Assembly (NCBI GenBank): GCA_031835245.1
Contig: JAVKOQ010000012.1
Coordinates: 136,501-200,500 of the forward strand
DNA length: 64,000 nt
Reading direction: 5' to 3'
Source of the DNA: Balamuthia mandrillaris
Taxonomy: Eukaryota > Discosea > Longamoebia > Balamuthiidae
Part shown: positions 22,590 to 33,558 of the stretch, piece after piece
Layout of the letters: the number at the start of each line of letters is the position of its first letter
Numbering within the stretch: position 1 is the stretch's first letter
Position numbers and translations under genes: made by a program
Notes under the pieces: generated by a model
Seen by the model: only the letters and a program-made list of their open reading frames with translations
Database searches by the model: none
What the model was told of the DNA's origin: nothing

Positions 22590-23146
22590 GTGTGTTAGGG
22601 GAGAAAGCTAAAAATGGTGCGAACACATCAGCGGACAACGAGACCGAAACGGTGACCATAGAAAACTTTGCCCGTGCGCTGGAGTGCTTTGGCCCAATGG
22701 AGAACCTCGCGTGGTTGGACAAGCTTGGCGAGATTCTTTCCAAACCGTATGCCTTCTGCTTGTCCTTCTGCTTTTTTGTTTCTTAGTCTCATGCTCACTC
22801 TCTTTCCAACAGTTGGTTCTACGGAGACATTAACACAAAGGAGGCGGAGGTGCTGTTGGCAGCGAAGAAGCCAGGAAGCTATATCGTGCGGTTCAGCAGC
22901 GATCCAGGCAGTTTCACCATCTCCTGCAAGAACAAACAGAGCGAGTTGGCGCATTATCGCATCAAACACAAGGCTGGCCTCAAGTTCTTGCTCGGCAATG
23001 CTGAGTTTGATAGTTTGGAGGCGGTTATCAAGCATCACAGGAAGAAGCTGTACCTCAGAAAGGCTGTCGGTGGCTCCAAGTACGAGTTCCTCTTCTCCAA
23101 AGGTCCGCTGCGGGATGTCATCAGTGCCTACGAATCACAACAATAG
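20970..23146 (+). CDS. SHK-type protein kinase: TKL kinase domain plus C-terminal SH2 domain
   Basis: Six exons, 20970-21349, 21419-21696, 21894-21904, 22015-22525, 22599-22746 and 22813-23146, give 553 residues. An acidic Ser-rich N-terminus is followed by the kinase domain (about 72-340): GSGAYGKVYRG, VAIKKL, HLDLKSANILV (HRD is HLD), DFGLSK, GSPVYMSPEM, and SKRPSFEDM. A helical linker leads to an SH2 domain (about 445-545): WFYGDINTKEAEVLL, GSYIVRFSSDPGSFTIS with the phosphotyrosine-binding Arg, and LAHYRIKHKAG. This is the layout of the Dictyostelium shkA-E kinases, dual-specificity enzymes that act on phosphotyrosine signalling and phagocytosis. Exon 3 is a micro-exon of 11 nt coding Leu-Ser-Lys right after DFG; it is required to keep the frame. 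Confidence 0.93.
21716..21824. repeat. (TTC)n microsatellite in intron 2 of the SHK kinase gene
   Basis: TTC/TTG triplets, pyrimidine on the sense strand, ending about 70 bp before the 11-nt micro-exon. The apparent poly-Leu, poly-Phe and poly-Ser frames are not coding. Confidence 0.9.
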
Positions 23147-23255
23147 ACAAACGAGAAGGAAGAACGGGCGAATAAAGGGAGGTGGTGCGTATTATGCGTA
23201 CAAACGGTGCAATTGCCTTCGTTGTATTAGAATTGGAAATCAAAGAAAAAAGAAA

Positions 23256-23487
23256 TCAGTCCAGGTTCTTGCAATACTTGCGAGCGTCAAGATCCTCTGG
23301 CTTCATGTTTTTGAGGGAGGTTCTCCCGAGGGGACCCTCGGAGGCGTTTCGGCCGTTTTGGGGGCCTGGTTTGGGCATTTCGCCGTTCTTCAACTTCTCC
23401 AACATAGCTATCGTCGTTTCTGGTGTTAAATCCTCCTGGGGTTGGGTTTTCAGTTCAAAGAAGTCACTCCTTTGCGCTAAGAGCGCC

Positions 23488-23535
<48 letters not shown>

Positions 23536-23690
23536 AACGTACATAGTAGTAGTCTCCAATTTGAAGCATAGGAGCGTTTACACAAGCTCCCAAACACTCC
23601 ACTTCCGTCAGAGTAAACAGACCATCATTCGTGGTTTCTACACGACGAGGCGAGAAGAAAAGGTTAGGGGAGGGAGGGAGAGAGAGAGAG

Positions 23691-23730
<40 letters not shown>

Positions 23731-24459
23731 TTAACAAACCTCCAGGCTCAATTTTCAAATGGCTTTTAATGGTTTCGAGGATCTTGGTGGAGCCGCAGCC
23801 ACCAAGCATACAGGGTGTGGTCGTACAAAGCTGGAGGTGGTATTTGCCAACTTTGGTTTTGTTGAACATAGTGTAAAACGTAGCCACTACAAAGAAGAAA
23901 GAGGAGAGCAGAAACATCAAACCAAAGTGAGATTCGACTCCTGTTTGAAAAAAATAAAATAAAAGCATACCTTCATAGACTTCCATGTTGGAGACGCCCA
24001 AGATGGTGGCCACTTTGTGCATGGCGGCGAGGGGCAACCACCCGCCGTGCTGTCGTTGTGCGAGGTCGAGGAGCGGGGAGATGGCGGACTTTTTGTAGTT
24101 GGGCGGGTATTTGGCCATGATGGCTTTGGCCTTTTGGTAGTTCTCCTCCGTGAACTCAAAGGGAGTGTTCTCGTTGTTGTCCGGCGTGTCTCGGTGCTGT
24201 TGCCAGTGGCCAGAAAAAACAATAAGCAAGACAGCCGCCAAAAAGAGGAAACATCAACGAAGAAGAGAGAGAGAAGCAGTACCTGAGGCGCGCCGCCTTC
24301 GGAGCGAGAGAAAGCGGAGGCATGAAAAGCGCGCTGGCCGGTGCTCTGGCGTCCAATCCATGAAGCCCGTGACAGCACGCCACCACTCTTCCTCACTTGA
24401 CACAACGGGCCTTGTCGCAAGCCCGCACGTAGCACCAACGATGACGTCCCCTTCAACAT
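23256..24459 (-). CDS. ndufv2: NADH dehydrogenase (complex I) 24 kDa subunit, NDUFV2
   Basis: Five exons, 24459-24283, 24196-23971, 23886-23740, 23637-23543 and 23435-23256, give 274 residues. The N-terminus is Arg/Ser-rich and amphipathic, as expected of a mitochondrial presequence. The thioredoxin-like [2Fe-2S] domain shows TTTPCMLGG...CGS and [12 protein letters not shown], giving the four Cys ligands of cluster N1a. Then [11 protein letters not shown] and KPGPQNGR follow, as in the human protein. The acceptor of the last exon was placed at 23436 because the obvious one nearer the (CT)n tract breaks the conserved Tyr-Glu-Asp-Leu join. The subunit sits in the matrix-arm NADH-oxidising module. 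It shares a divergent promoter with the V-ATPase E gene, so two energy-related genes may be co-regulated. Confidence 0.95.
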
Positions 24460-24804
24460 CTCTCTCTCTCGCTTCTCTCTTTTTTTATTTGGTTTTGCGG
24501 CAGAGCGTGCGCACCATCATCCTCATAGGCGATTATTCGTCGACAACAGAATCTTCGCACGAAGAAAATCAAAACCCCATTTTTTTTTTGGTTTGAGGAG
24601 AGAGAAAAAAAGGGTAGCGAAAGGCAGATCTATCCCCCCACAAAAGGTAGCACCTCCCCACCTTCCCCTTCCCTTCCCGTCCCTTGTCCTACCGACCGAC
24701 GCGCTTATTTCGCTTTTGTTCTTACTTACCATCGTCCTTCTCTACGCTCTCTGGATTTTATTTTATTTTTTTGCAGGCAAACCACACAAAAAAAAAAGCA
24801 AACA
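24460..24804. promoter_or_regulatory. Shared divergent promoter of NDUFV2 and V-ATPase subunit E
   Basis: A 345-bp gap between two start codons. GTCGACA at 24539-24545 (TGTCGAC on the other strand) lies 80 bp from the NDUFV2 start. The half near the V-ATPase gene is C-rich on the plus strand. No other structure seen. Confidence 0.55.
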
Positions 24805-25351
24805 ATGAATCCCGAACAAGTGAAGAAGCAGTTGTCCAACATGGAGAGCTTCATCCTGAAGGAGGCTCAGGAGAAGAAGGAGGAAATCGAGGCGAAGGCC
24901 GAGGAGGAGTTTACCATTGAGAAGACCAGGCTGGTGCAAGCCGAGAAGCTCAAGATCAGGAAGGAGTACGAGAGGAAGGAGAAGCAAGTCGTGGTGCAAC
25001 AAAAAATGTACGCATCCTCTCTTTATGATTGATCTGTATTTCCTAAATCTTTGTTCATCGTCAACTTTATTTATTGTCACTGGCGGCGACCTCTCACTCA
25101 CTTGTTCCTAATGTTTAGCACGTACTCTAACCAGCTGAATCAAGCCCGCTTGAGAGTGTTGTCCGCGAGGGACGACGTCATCAAAGCGCTTCAGGCCAAG
25201 GCCCAACAAGCCCTCGTGGAGCTTGGTCGCCCTGGCGAAAAGTACAAGCAACTTTTGCAGAAACTCATCTTGCAGGTATCCTTTTTCTTCCTCTCGCTTA
25301 CTTTATCTTACTCACACTCTCATACTCTTATCTCATTCCTCACTCACTCAC

Positions 25352-25385
<34 letters not shown>

Positions 25386-25848
25386 TACATCTATCTAATC
25401 GCGTATTCATCTTTCCCGATAAATTTTAAACACTAAAGGCTCTGTTGAGATTGATGGAACCTCAAGTAAGCTTGAGGTGCCGTAAGGAAGACGAAGACAT
25501 GGTTAAAGGAGTGATGGGTGCTGCTGTGCAGGAGTACAAACAAAAGACGGGCAAGACTTGTGAGCTCTCTATCGACACGAAGCACTACCTTCCTCCGGCC
25601 CCTCAGCCCGGCAAGGAGAACAAACACTTTTGGTGCGTAAAACTTCCTTTGTTGCACTCAATATACAATATTTTATCTTTATTCAACCAGGATAAAATCA
25701 ACACTAACTTGCGAACACAATGAACAGCTGCGGAGGAGTGGTTCTAAGTTCTAAGGGAGGCAAAATCATGTGCGACAACACGTTGGATCAGCGCTTGATG
25801 CTCGCTTTCGAGGCTAAAATCCCCGAGATAAGGAAGACTGTCTTCTAA
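24805..25848 (+). CDS. vatE: V-type ATPase subunit E
   Basis: Four exons, 24805-25007, 25119-25275, 25439-25632 and 25728-25848, give 224 residues, the usual length. The N-terminal helix (MESFILKEAQEKKEEIEAKA, then EFTIEKTRLVQAEK) forms the peripheral stalk. The central SNQLNQARLRVLSARDD is close to the human NLMNQARLKVLRARDD, and the C-terminal CGGVVLSSKGGKIMCDNTL plus RLMLAFEAKIPEIRKTVF ends as in the family. Subunit E pairs with G to tether V1 to Vo in the proton pump of acidic compartments and, in amoebae, the contractile vacuole. Intron 2 begins GTATCCTTTT, which matches the minor-spliceosome donor consensus; its branch-point region is weaker (see findings). Confidence 0.96.
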
Positions 25849-25927
25849 AACACCAAATAACTCCTTCGTCTTTTCCTCCTATTTTTTTTCTTTAACACGC
25901 CTTTTTGTTTCACCATCTTTTCTTTTT

Positions 25928-26972
25928 TCACGTCTCTATCACTTCTTGTCTTGCTCTTTCCTTACCGTCACCGTCACCTTCACCATTATCCTTGTTGCGC
26001 TCTTCTCCCTCCTCTCTCTCTTTCTTTGCAGCACAGTCAGGCGGCACTCGTAAGCGCATCAACGGGGCGACCATGCTCAACCACGCCACCATATAGTTGC
26101 TCTTCTTGCTGTCGGGACTGCTTGATGGCGACGAAGGGTCCTTCTTAAACAACGCGGCCATCACGAGGGAGGTCTGGCATGGATGCACCTCGAAGAACAG
26201 CCCACTCCCTTCTATCGGATGCTCCTTCACAAAAAAAAAAAAAAGCAGAGAGACCATCCCGTTGGTATTGCTGAGGACACATTTTGGGTGGGAGTGTAGG
26301 AGTTGAGGCAATGGGTACCTGCTGCGAGATCAAAGACCACCACGTATTGCGGGGGTCTCTATGTATGTCCTCCTTCTCCTCTGCGTGGTGCTGATTGTTG
26401 GAGGGATGTACTGTTGGGCCTAGCAAGTCGCTCCACACCTCTTCTTGTAGCAACGGCTCGCCGTCTGTCTTGGAAGAGTGAGGTAAAGATAGGAGTGAGA
26501 AGGAAAAGAGAAGAGAACGAAGAAGAGAAGAGAAGAGAAGAGACCTAAACGGTGAGCACGAAAGTAGAGAACAGGCACACGGTAGGTGGTACTGTAGAGG
26601 ATGTGGTAGTGGTAGACATGGGTTTCGGTATTGGTGGCGGCCGCAGAGAGGCTGCTGGGGTCCACCACCTCCTTAACAGACCAACCCTCCTCTTCCTCTG
26701 CTTCTACTTCAGGTTGGGCATCATCACTGGAGGATGGTGTCGGTGGTATCTCTACGACAAGAGGAACGTTCTCTTTAACCAAGTATCGAAAACCAGCCCT
26801 GTGCTAACCAAAGCCCTCCAACACCAAAGAGAGAGATTAGACTCCTCCCACAAAACCTCTGCTCAAAACACCACCGGTACCATACCGGCTCCAGTGGATC
26901 ATGCCGCCACAGCCACTGGTCAGTGCGGACCAGTGCGGCCCCCTCCGACACAAACGCTTCCCAGCTCAGCAT
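25928..26972 (-). CDS. atg10: Autophagy E2-like enzyme ATG10
   Basis: Four exons, 26972-26886, 26803-26545, 26464-26319 and 26224-25928, give 262 residues. Strong matches to human ATG10: VYHYHILYSTTYRVPVLYF (human YEYHVLYSCSYQVPVLYF), LDGEPL (human LDGRPL), TWWSLISQQEHPIEGSGLFF and the active-site segment EVHPCQTS with the catalytic Cys (human VLHPCKT), then NYMVAWLSMVAPLMRLRVP. ATG10 transfers ATG12 to ATG5 in autophagosome formation. The acidic linker of exon 2 (EVEAEEEEGW) is longer than in animals. The last 35 residues are basic/acidic and not conserved. The acceptor at 26804 was chosen because it keeps GFRYLVKEN in frame. A GTCGACAT motif lies 36 bp upstream of the ATG. Confidence 0.93.
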
Positions 26973-27551
26973 TGGCCTTCGCGGTTTCTTTCTTCTTTCC
27001 CTTTCGGGTCGACATGTAACAAAACAGCTCTTCCCGCTCAGCCAATTAGGGGAAGCAATGAGGTGTGTTTCACTTTCAGCCTTTTGCACAAAAGGAAGGA
27101 AGAACGCGGGGATGGTTTTGCCGCTTTGATCTGCCATCCAGAAAAAGAGAGACCCTTGATTGTTTAATTTTTGAGCGGAATGAATGAGATGACCAACCCG
27201 TGTTGGCGGTTCTGTACTTTTCGAAGCCAGCTGCGCGAGATCGCTGTTGTTTTTTGTTAAATTTGTAGTTGCGGTATGATTTCGTTCCAGTAATTCCAAA
27301 CCAAAGGGCGAAGGAAGAGGCACCGCATTCTCCAATCACATCCGGTAAGGGAGCGGTACAATCCGTCCCGCGGTTGTTGTGTTTTACTGCTGACCAAACG
27401 AAACGTTCCTCCACTCCAACAAAAAATAAAATATTGTACAACCCAAAGAAAGTCTTTGAAGGCTGCCTGCTTTGTTGTTGTTTGGTTCTCACTTGAACAA
27501 AGAGCGGAACTTTTTCGTGACGAAACAAGGAAAGAAAAAGGTTGACGGACG
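26973..27551. promoter_or_regulatory. Divergent promoter region between ATG10 and the Frizzled-like receptor
   Basis: No gene is visible. GTCGACAT at 27008-27015 lies close to the ATG10 start. Minus-strand open frames across the rest have no family-like content. Confidence 0.5.
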
Positions 27552-30057
27552 ATGCCCTCCTGGTTTGCCTCTGTTAGCGCGTGGCTGCTGCTCCTGCTGT
27601 GCTTTTGCTGCCTCCGCGAGTGCGCCGGGCAGGCCACGGTCCCTCCGACGATGAGCGACGCCCAAAACCCGAATGCTTCCTGCGTGCACATCTCTTCCTT
27701 CACGGAGGAGGAGCTGCACGGCTGCGACAGGTACATTGACTACGAATGGATTTACTCCGACATTTATACCACAACTCGCCTCACGCACCTCGGGTTTGAA
27801 ACCTCCTTCCAGCTTTCTTTCGGGTTTATTCCCCCTTTTTTATTCTGACCTCCTCTTCCCCTTCTCTTCCTCTTCTTAGAGCTGGGATGCTTTTTTACTC
27901 TGCCAGAGACCCCATCTGTGCCAACAATTATCCTCGTTATGCCTGCCCTCTGGTCTTGAGGTCATCCCTTCTTCATTCATTCACTCTTTTTGCGGCACAA
28001 AGCAGGAGCCTAAACGTCCATGCTATTTTCTTTCTTGCTTCCGCCTGAACAGACCTTGTGCGGAGGTGGACGTCCCGCAGGAATATCAAACCCCAGGAGC
28101 TACCAACACCACCACTGTTGCCATCTTTATCTGCCACTCTTTGTGTCAGTTGTACAGGGACTCCTGCTCCGCCTCGTTGATATCAGAAGGATTGGATCCC
28201 GACATGGTGATCATCTGTGAGAAGCCCTTTAACCCGCGGGCGCATGGAGTGCCCACGGAAAACATCATGCCGAACGGGCCTAATTACACCGTTCCCATCT
28301 CTGCTGATGGCGGTAACACCTTCTTTAACTGGACGTTCTCTTGCTACGAGGGCAACAAGACCAGCGGTACATTGCTCTCATTTTTGATCCCTCTTCTTTC
28401 TTGTTTGTTGCTAATTTCAGTGGTCTGCAGTTCTGGAATACAATTGCCCAGAGGGCTTCCATCAAGTGGAGGACCAATTCTGCACTTACGACTGTCCTCA
28501 GCCATTGGTTACTGACGAACAATACGACTCGCTGACGGCGATGGTGACGGTCATGGGATGGATTTCTTTCGTCTGCTTGTTGGTCTTGATCAGTTGTTAC
28601 CTCACTACACCTGCTAAATGGAGCTATCCAGCTATTCTACCTTTATTCTTCTTTTCCGCTTTGTTAGGCCGTTGCTTTGCCTTTTGTTTGGGGAGCATGG
28701 TTGGTCATTACGATATATGGTGCGACGGAGATGGAGAGCCAAATCAATGGGGCGACCCGTGGTGCACCATTCAAGGTTTGTTTTGTCTTCATTATCTGGT
28801 TCTTTCGTCGTGTTCTTATTTTTCGTTGTGGCTTGGCCAAACTGTTGAAATGAAAAAGGAATATTCTTCGTGTATTTCACTTTAGCTGGAGCAGCCTGGT
28901 GGGCAGTCATTTCACTGCAGTTATTCTTTGCGGTTGTCATCAACAGCGATCTATTTGGAAGGATAATCAAACCTCATTTGATGGCAACACTGCACGCATG
29001 CTGTTGGGGTTTACCATTGCTTCCTTTGGTTATAGCATTGAGCACAGAACATTTAGGCTTCGGGCATGAACTGTGGTTTGCAATTTTCGCTCATGCCAAC
29101 AGATTCGTCGCGACTTGCCAGCTCATTTTCTTTTTTTGTCTACCGTAGGTGTACTATTCACAGCTCAGAGGATTTGACTTTTGAACCTACTCCCGAAGGA
29201 CCAAAACATCAACCTGATGAAGAGGCTGAGGCCAACATTTGGAACCTCATGTTGTTCACCATCCCGATCTTGCTGCTGGTTTGCGTTTGCACTGTACTAT
29301 TAGCCTGTGTCGCCGTGGCTGGTTACAGGGTTTGTCTAATGTCAGATTGTATGTCATGATATCTCTAATAGTCATCCATCCAACAAACAGATATCGCACC
29401 AAGGATGGAAGTTCTTTGTGACACAATGGAGATTGATTGCATTCTTATTGCTTTACATTGTAATCTACTCGTAAGTGTTTTTCTCACGATGCATGCCTAT
29501 TCGGTAGAAGCTAACTTGGTTGTTTTAAGTTTCGTTTTGTCGTTCCAAATCGACTTTCACGTTGCAAAGGAAGAACAGTATGCAGAGTATTCATCTTTCC
29601 TCAAGTGCACATTTAACAATGCGGCTGCTGACGGTTAGCTTTTTTCGAAACCATTTTTGTGAAAGCCAACCCCTAACTGAACTTCGTTTCCAAAGCTGTG
29701 GGGCGACCGACAGGAATAGTTTGTGAGCTAGAATCCAAAATAAGGTTTGTGCATTCTCACGTTTTACTGCTATGAACCCTTTCTGATAGGATCCTTCCGG
29801 TATGACAAAGCTACGGGCTATGGATGGTGGCCACTTTTTGCGAGGTAGCGCAAGGCTTCTTCGTTTTTCTCATTTTCGGAACCACTGCGGAGGTTTACAA
29901 AGGCTGGTGGAAGCTCCTGAGGCATCAACGCCTTCCATCCAGATCCTCATCCTCCTCTGACCATGCGACAGAGCTTGCAGGCACTAATCTCAAGAAAGTG
30001 AAAGGCCACACCGTTCTCACTACTCAAAAGCAAGAGGAGGAGGAGGATGAACACTGA
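27552..30057 (+). CDS. Frizzled/Smoothened-like seven-helix receptor (Fsl family)
   Basis: Ten exons, 27552-27793, 27880-27960, 28053-28366, 28431-28775, 28886-29075, 29149-29329, 29391-29470, 29530-29633, 29696-29744 and 29811-30057, give 610 residues. A signal peptide (about 1-26) is followed by a Cys-rich extracellular domain with ARDPICANNYPRYACPL and RPCAEVDVPQEY and an ICHSLCQLYRDSC block, the Cys pattern of the Frizzled CRD. Seven membrane helices follow, starting at MVTVMGWISFVCLLVLIS. The loop WGDPWCTIQAGAAWWAVISL resembles the TM2-TM3 region of Frizzled proteins (C...Q.....W). The cytosolic tail is Ser-rich and acidic. The acceptor of the last exon (29810) was chosen because the nearer one gives a stop. 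Amoebozoa have many such receptors; ligands are unknown, and no Lys-Thr-x-x-x-Trp Dishevelled motif is evident, so Wnt-type signalling is not implied. Confidence 0.88.
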
Positions 30058-30135
30058 CCTTGACTACATTAGAAAGATCGAGGACTGTAACTCTTGCAAT
30101 GTATAGTGCTGATATAAAAAATAACATAACGTAGG

Positions 30136-31419
30136 TCAAGAGGAAGGGTCATCCCAAGTAAGAGTGAAAGTATCCCGATGCACTTGACACTGATAGACGG
30201 TAGCCACGCCAGCGTCTCCCCATTGAAATGGAAGTAGAGGGCCTTCCTCCAGCGCCATTACCCTCCTCATTGGCTCCGAACAATGAGTGCAGCAGGGCGG
30301 GTCATGCGCTCCGGCTGCAAAGCAGCAAGGCCATCCACTAAACTTGGTGTGCCGCTTGGGCACATGCTGTTCGTCGCTGATCACGTCGTGGACACCCAAC
30401 ACGGCTTCCATCAGCTGAGTGGGAGGATAGTCCACATACTTTCGCCAGCCAACAATCTCCCACTCTCTCTTCAGCACCATTTGCATGTCAGAAGGAACTA
30501 ACGGCGGACTAGCCTGCAGCAGTGTTGTGCGTCGTGCTCGTTCCACCTTTGCCACGAACTGCCGCAGCTCCTCTGGAATCGTTTGGGGAATACTGCTCTC
30601 TTCACCCTCAGGCTGAGAAATAAGAAGGGCTTCAGCAGCGCGTCTCTTCAGGGTGTCTTTATCAGTGGAGGGCAGCAAAGGAGCATCCAACAAGCGGACC
30701 AGCATGCCATCGCCACTCGAGTAACAGTCTCCACAGGCAAAGCCCTGCAACAGCTTGGATTGACTGCACTCCTCCCAAAGTTCACGAGGAATCAACTGGT
30801 TTAGGAGTTCTTTTGGATCATCCGCAGAGACCGCCGGAAGGTCACTTGCGTGCAGCTGGAAGAGGAAGGTGAGGGGCAGTGCGCATTGGTCACACTCGGG
30901 CCAGGTCTCGCCTTCTGGCAGGAAGGGCCGCACCCCTCCGAACCTCGACATGCCGGAGGGACTGCTAATGCGCAGTTCCTCCAAGCCACTTTCATCCTGA
31001 CCCGCCTCACAGTAAGAGGAGCCTACTTCGGTGGGCCAGCCGGAGGATTTGGCGTTCTCGTCCTCTTCTTCCTCTTCCTCTTCCTCCTTCTCATTGTAGG
31101 TGTAAGAGTAACCGGGCAAGTCGGAGCCCGAGGGGTAGTCCGTGAGCACATTGCTCAGTCTAACGCACGGCACGAAACAATGGCGCTTGAACGGCTCCCA
31201 ATTGATGTCCTCCGCCGAAAGCTCCTCCTTTCCCTCTGCTTTTTTTCGCTCTTCCTCCACCTCCGCGTCGTCCTTTAATGTTTTCGGTTGGGGGGCAGCG
31301 TCTGTTTCTTTGTGTCTTTTTGCGGGTTGGTCCTCCTCCTCCTCCTGTTCAGGCTCATTTTCATCCGTTGCCCGAGCCCGCTTGGCACCCGCACCTGTGC
31401 TACTCTGTTCTTGACCCAT
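30136..31419 (-). CDS. DUF1963 (YwqG-like) protein, single exon
   Basis: One uninterrupted frame of 427 residues. The N-terminal 80 residues are charged and probably disordered, with a nuclear-localisation-like run (PAKRHKE). The rest has the DUF1963 pattern: SRFGGVRPFLPEGETWP, ECDQCALPLTFLFQL, a central variable part, then a second half with HTKFSGWPCCF, CCTHC and GDAGVATVYQCQ near the end. Three Cys pairs (CDQC, CGDC, CTHC) could bind zinc. The function of the family is unknown; YwqG of Bacillus is the prototype. The gene is 78 bp from the convergent receptor gene and shares a 177-bp promoter with INTS2. Confidence 0.7.
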   Translation of the reverse strand: MGQEQSSTGAGAKRARATDENEPEQEEEEDQPAKRHKETDAAPQPKTLKDDAEVEEERKKAEGKEELSAEDINWEPFKRHCFVPCVRLSNVLTDYPSGSDLPGYSYTYNEKEEEEEEEEDENAKSSGWPTEVGSSYCEAGQDESGLEELRISSPSGMSRFGGVRPFLPEGETWPECDQCALPLTFLFQLHASDLPAVSADDPKELLNQLIPRELWEECSQSKLLQGFACGDCYSSGDGMLVRLLDAPLLPSTDKDTLKRRAAEALLISQPEGEESSIPQTIPEELRQFVAKVERARRTTLLQASPPLVPSDMQMVLKREWEIVGWRKYVDYPPTQLMEAVLGVHDVISDEQHVPKRHTKFSGWPCCFAAGAHDPPCCTHCSEPMRRVMALEEGPLLPFQWGDAGVATVYQCQVHRDTFTLTWDDPSS

Positions 31420-31596
31420 TGTCGTGTACGTAGAAACACACTGCCTTCACCGCAGCGCTCAGCTTTGCAATATGTATTAATTAATGTATCATATAATAAC
31501 ACGTTATTTCCAGGAATATTTTTAGCAAAAAAAATACTTCATGTCGACGCGAGATTTAGTGACAAAAAAAAAAAGGAGAGAGAGAGCAAGAGAGGA
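31420..31596. promoter_or_regulatory. Shared divergent promoter of the DUF1963 gene and INTS2
   Basis: 177 bp only. ATGTCGAC lies at 31541-31548, 49 bp before the INTS2 start, in an A/T-rich background. Confidence 0.6.
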
Positions 31597-32441
31597 ATGG
31601 CGGAGGGGGAAGCTTGCTTCTTCGAAGCGGTGCACGGCGGCTGCTTTGATGTGGTCACCGAGCATGCCGCCAAAGGCAAGCGTGAAGTGGTAGCGTTCCT
31701 GCCGTACCTGGTTCGCCTCGCTGTGGAAACGGAGAGCTACGAGTTTTTGCTGACCAGCTTGCAACCTTTTCCAGAGGTAGCGTATCCTCCGTGATGGGTC
31801 ACTGCCAACCAATTGTTTCTTCGTTGGCGTTTTCCTCCTCTTTTTATTGAGTGCCTACGACACATACGCACGAATGCCTGCTCACCCACAAAAAATAGGT
31901 GAGCACCGTGCTGTCGTACCTCGCTCTGCCATTCGACCAGCTGGAAGCCGCCCTCGCTGAGGAGCTACAGCACAAAAGCAAGTTGCACGCAGCTGTACGA
32001 CCCTTTCACTTTGTTCTCTCCCTCCCTCTATCCTCTGCTTTCTTCTTTTGCGCTGATATTGCATCTCTCCTCTCAACGAGCAGAATGTAAGGGAAGGAAG
32101 TCTGGTCGCTTCATTGGGGGAAGAGCTTTCGACAGAGTTTGAGGCTGGTGATGCCTACCGTCGCATGCGATTGGTGTTGAGCGAGGTTATGAATGTGATA
32201 GCTCACTGGCGTCACTTCAACAAGCACCGCAGCGAGTGGAAGAGACAAAAGAGAACAGGAAAGGGCAAAGGCGGAGCTCAAAACGAACCAGAAGAGCGTT
32301 TGAGAGGCAGCCTCTTATACTTTGATGCAGAGCTGCTAGGCAGTGCTGCTTACTCTGGCGAAGTGGAGTTGCTACTTCCCGTTGCTGTATTACGATGCAC
32401 TGAAGCTCTTACATTATCCGTACATTCTTTCTCTTATCTCT

Positions 32442-32484
<43 letters not shown>

Positions 32485-33513
32485 ACACAATCCTCGCCTT
32501 CCGTTGGCTATGGCAATAGGAACTGGTGCAAGCCTTGCTTTGCGTACCAATGGCAAGCGGTCGATTGATAAAAGCTCTGTTGTGTAACTTACCAGCGGGG
32601 CGGATGGACATTCTTAACGCACTACTGGCTTGCGCTTCAGTGATGGACTCACAACAAGATCATCACCAGCAGCAGCTTGCTCGCGTGGTCAACGATGTTA
32701 TCCTCGAGTTTTGTTTTCTGTCACGTGCTAGCGCTCTCTGGATCCGGGCAATGTTAGTACGGCGTCGGTTACTTCCCGAGCTAGTCTTCCAACTCACCCT
32801 TCATTACATTCATGATGAGGTATCTCTCTCCCTTCTTACTGTGACGCATAAACTAACGCTACAATCGTTGAACTAGGTTCCATTTATGATTAGCTTGTTC
32901 GAGGATTACAGATGGATGCAAAGCTTTATAAAGCAACAACAGGAAGAAGCGGCATTACGACAACCTGCTGCTACATCAACCGAACGAAGCAGACGTGGTA
33001 GTGCACAATCTAGTCAACAGCAGCAACAGCTAAAGCATGGAAAGAATCGCATGGGTGGCCTCCCCAAACCAGCCAAAGACGGCAGCAGCAAGAGCACTGG
33101 TAAGGAAAAGGTGAGTAGTGGCGATGGAGGCAAAGAAGAAGGAGAAGCGGAAGAAAACTTCAGGGATAAAACAACAGCAGCAATAGCAAGATTGAACAAG
33201 GATAGCAAACAAACGAACAAGTCGACGATACTTCCTCTTCAGGCTATGCGAGACAGGTTGCTCTTACATGTTGGGCAGTGCATCAAATCATTGCACCCTG
33301 CGACCAAGTCAACCGTATCTTTCGATAAGCAGGAAACGGAACCAATGGCCATTAATAGTGATACGCGTAATTCTGATTCGTCATCTATTCGGCATGACAG
33401 CACCACTCTGTTGCGTCTGTACTGTGGGCTGGTGGGCTTGATGAAGATGAAGCTTACGTCTGAAGAAATGAACGCTATCCTCGATATTTTGAATTACTCT
33501 CACGAAGAACGGT

Positions 33514-33558
<45 letters not shown>

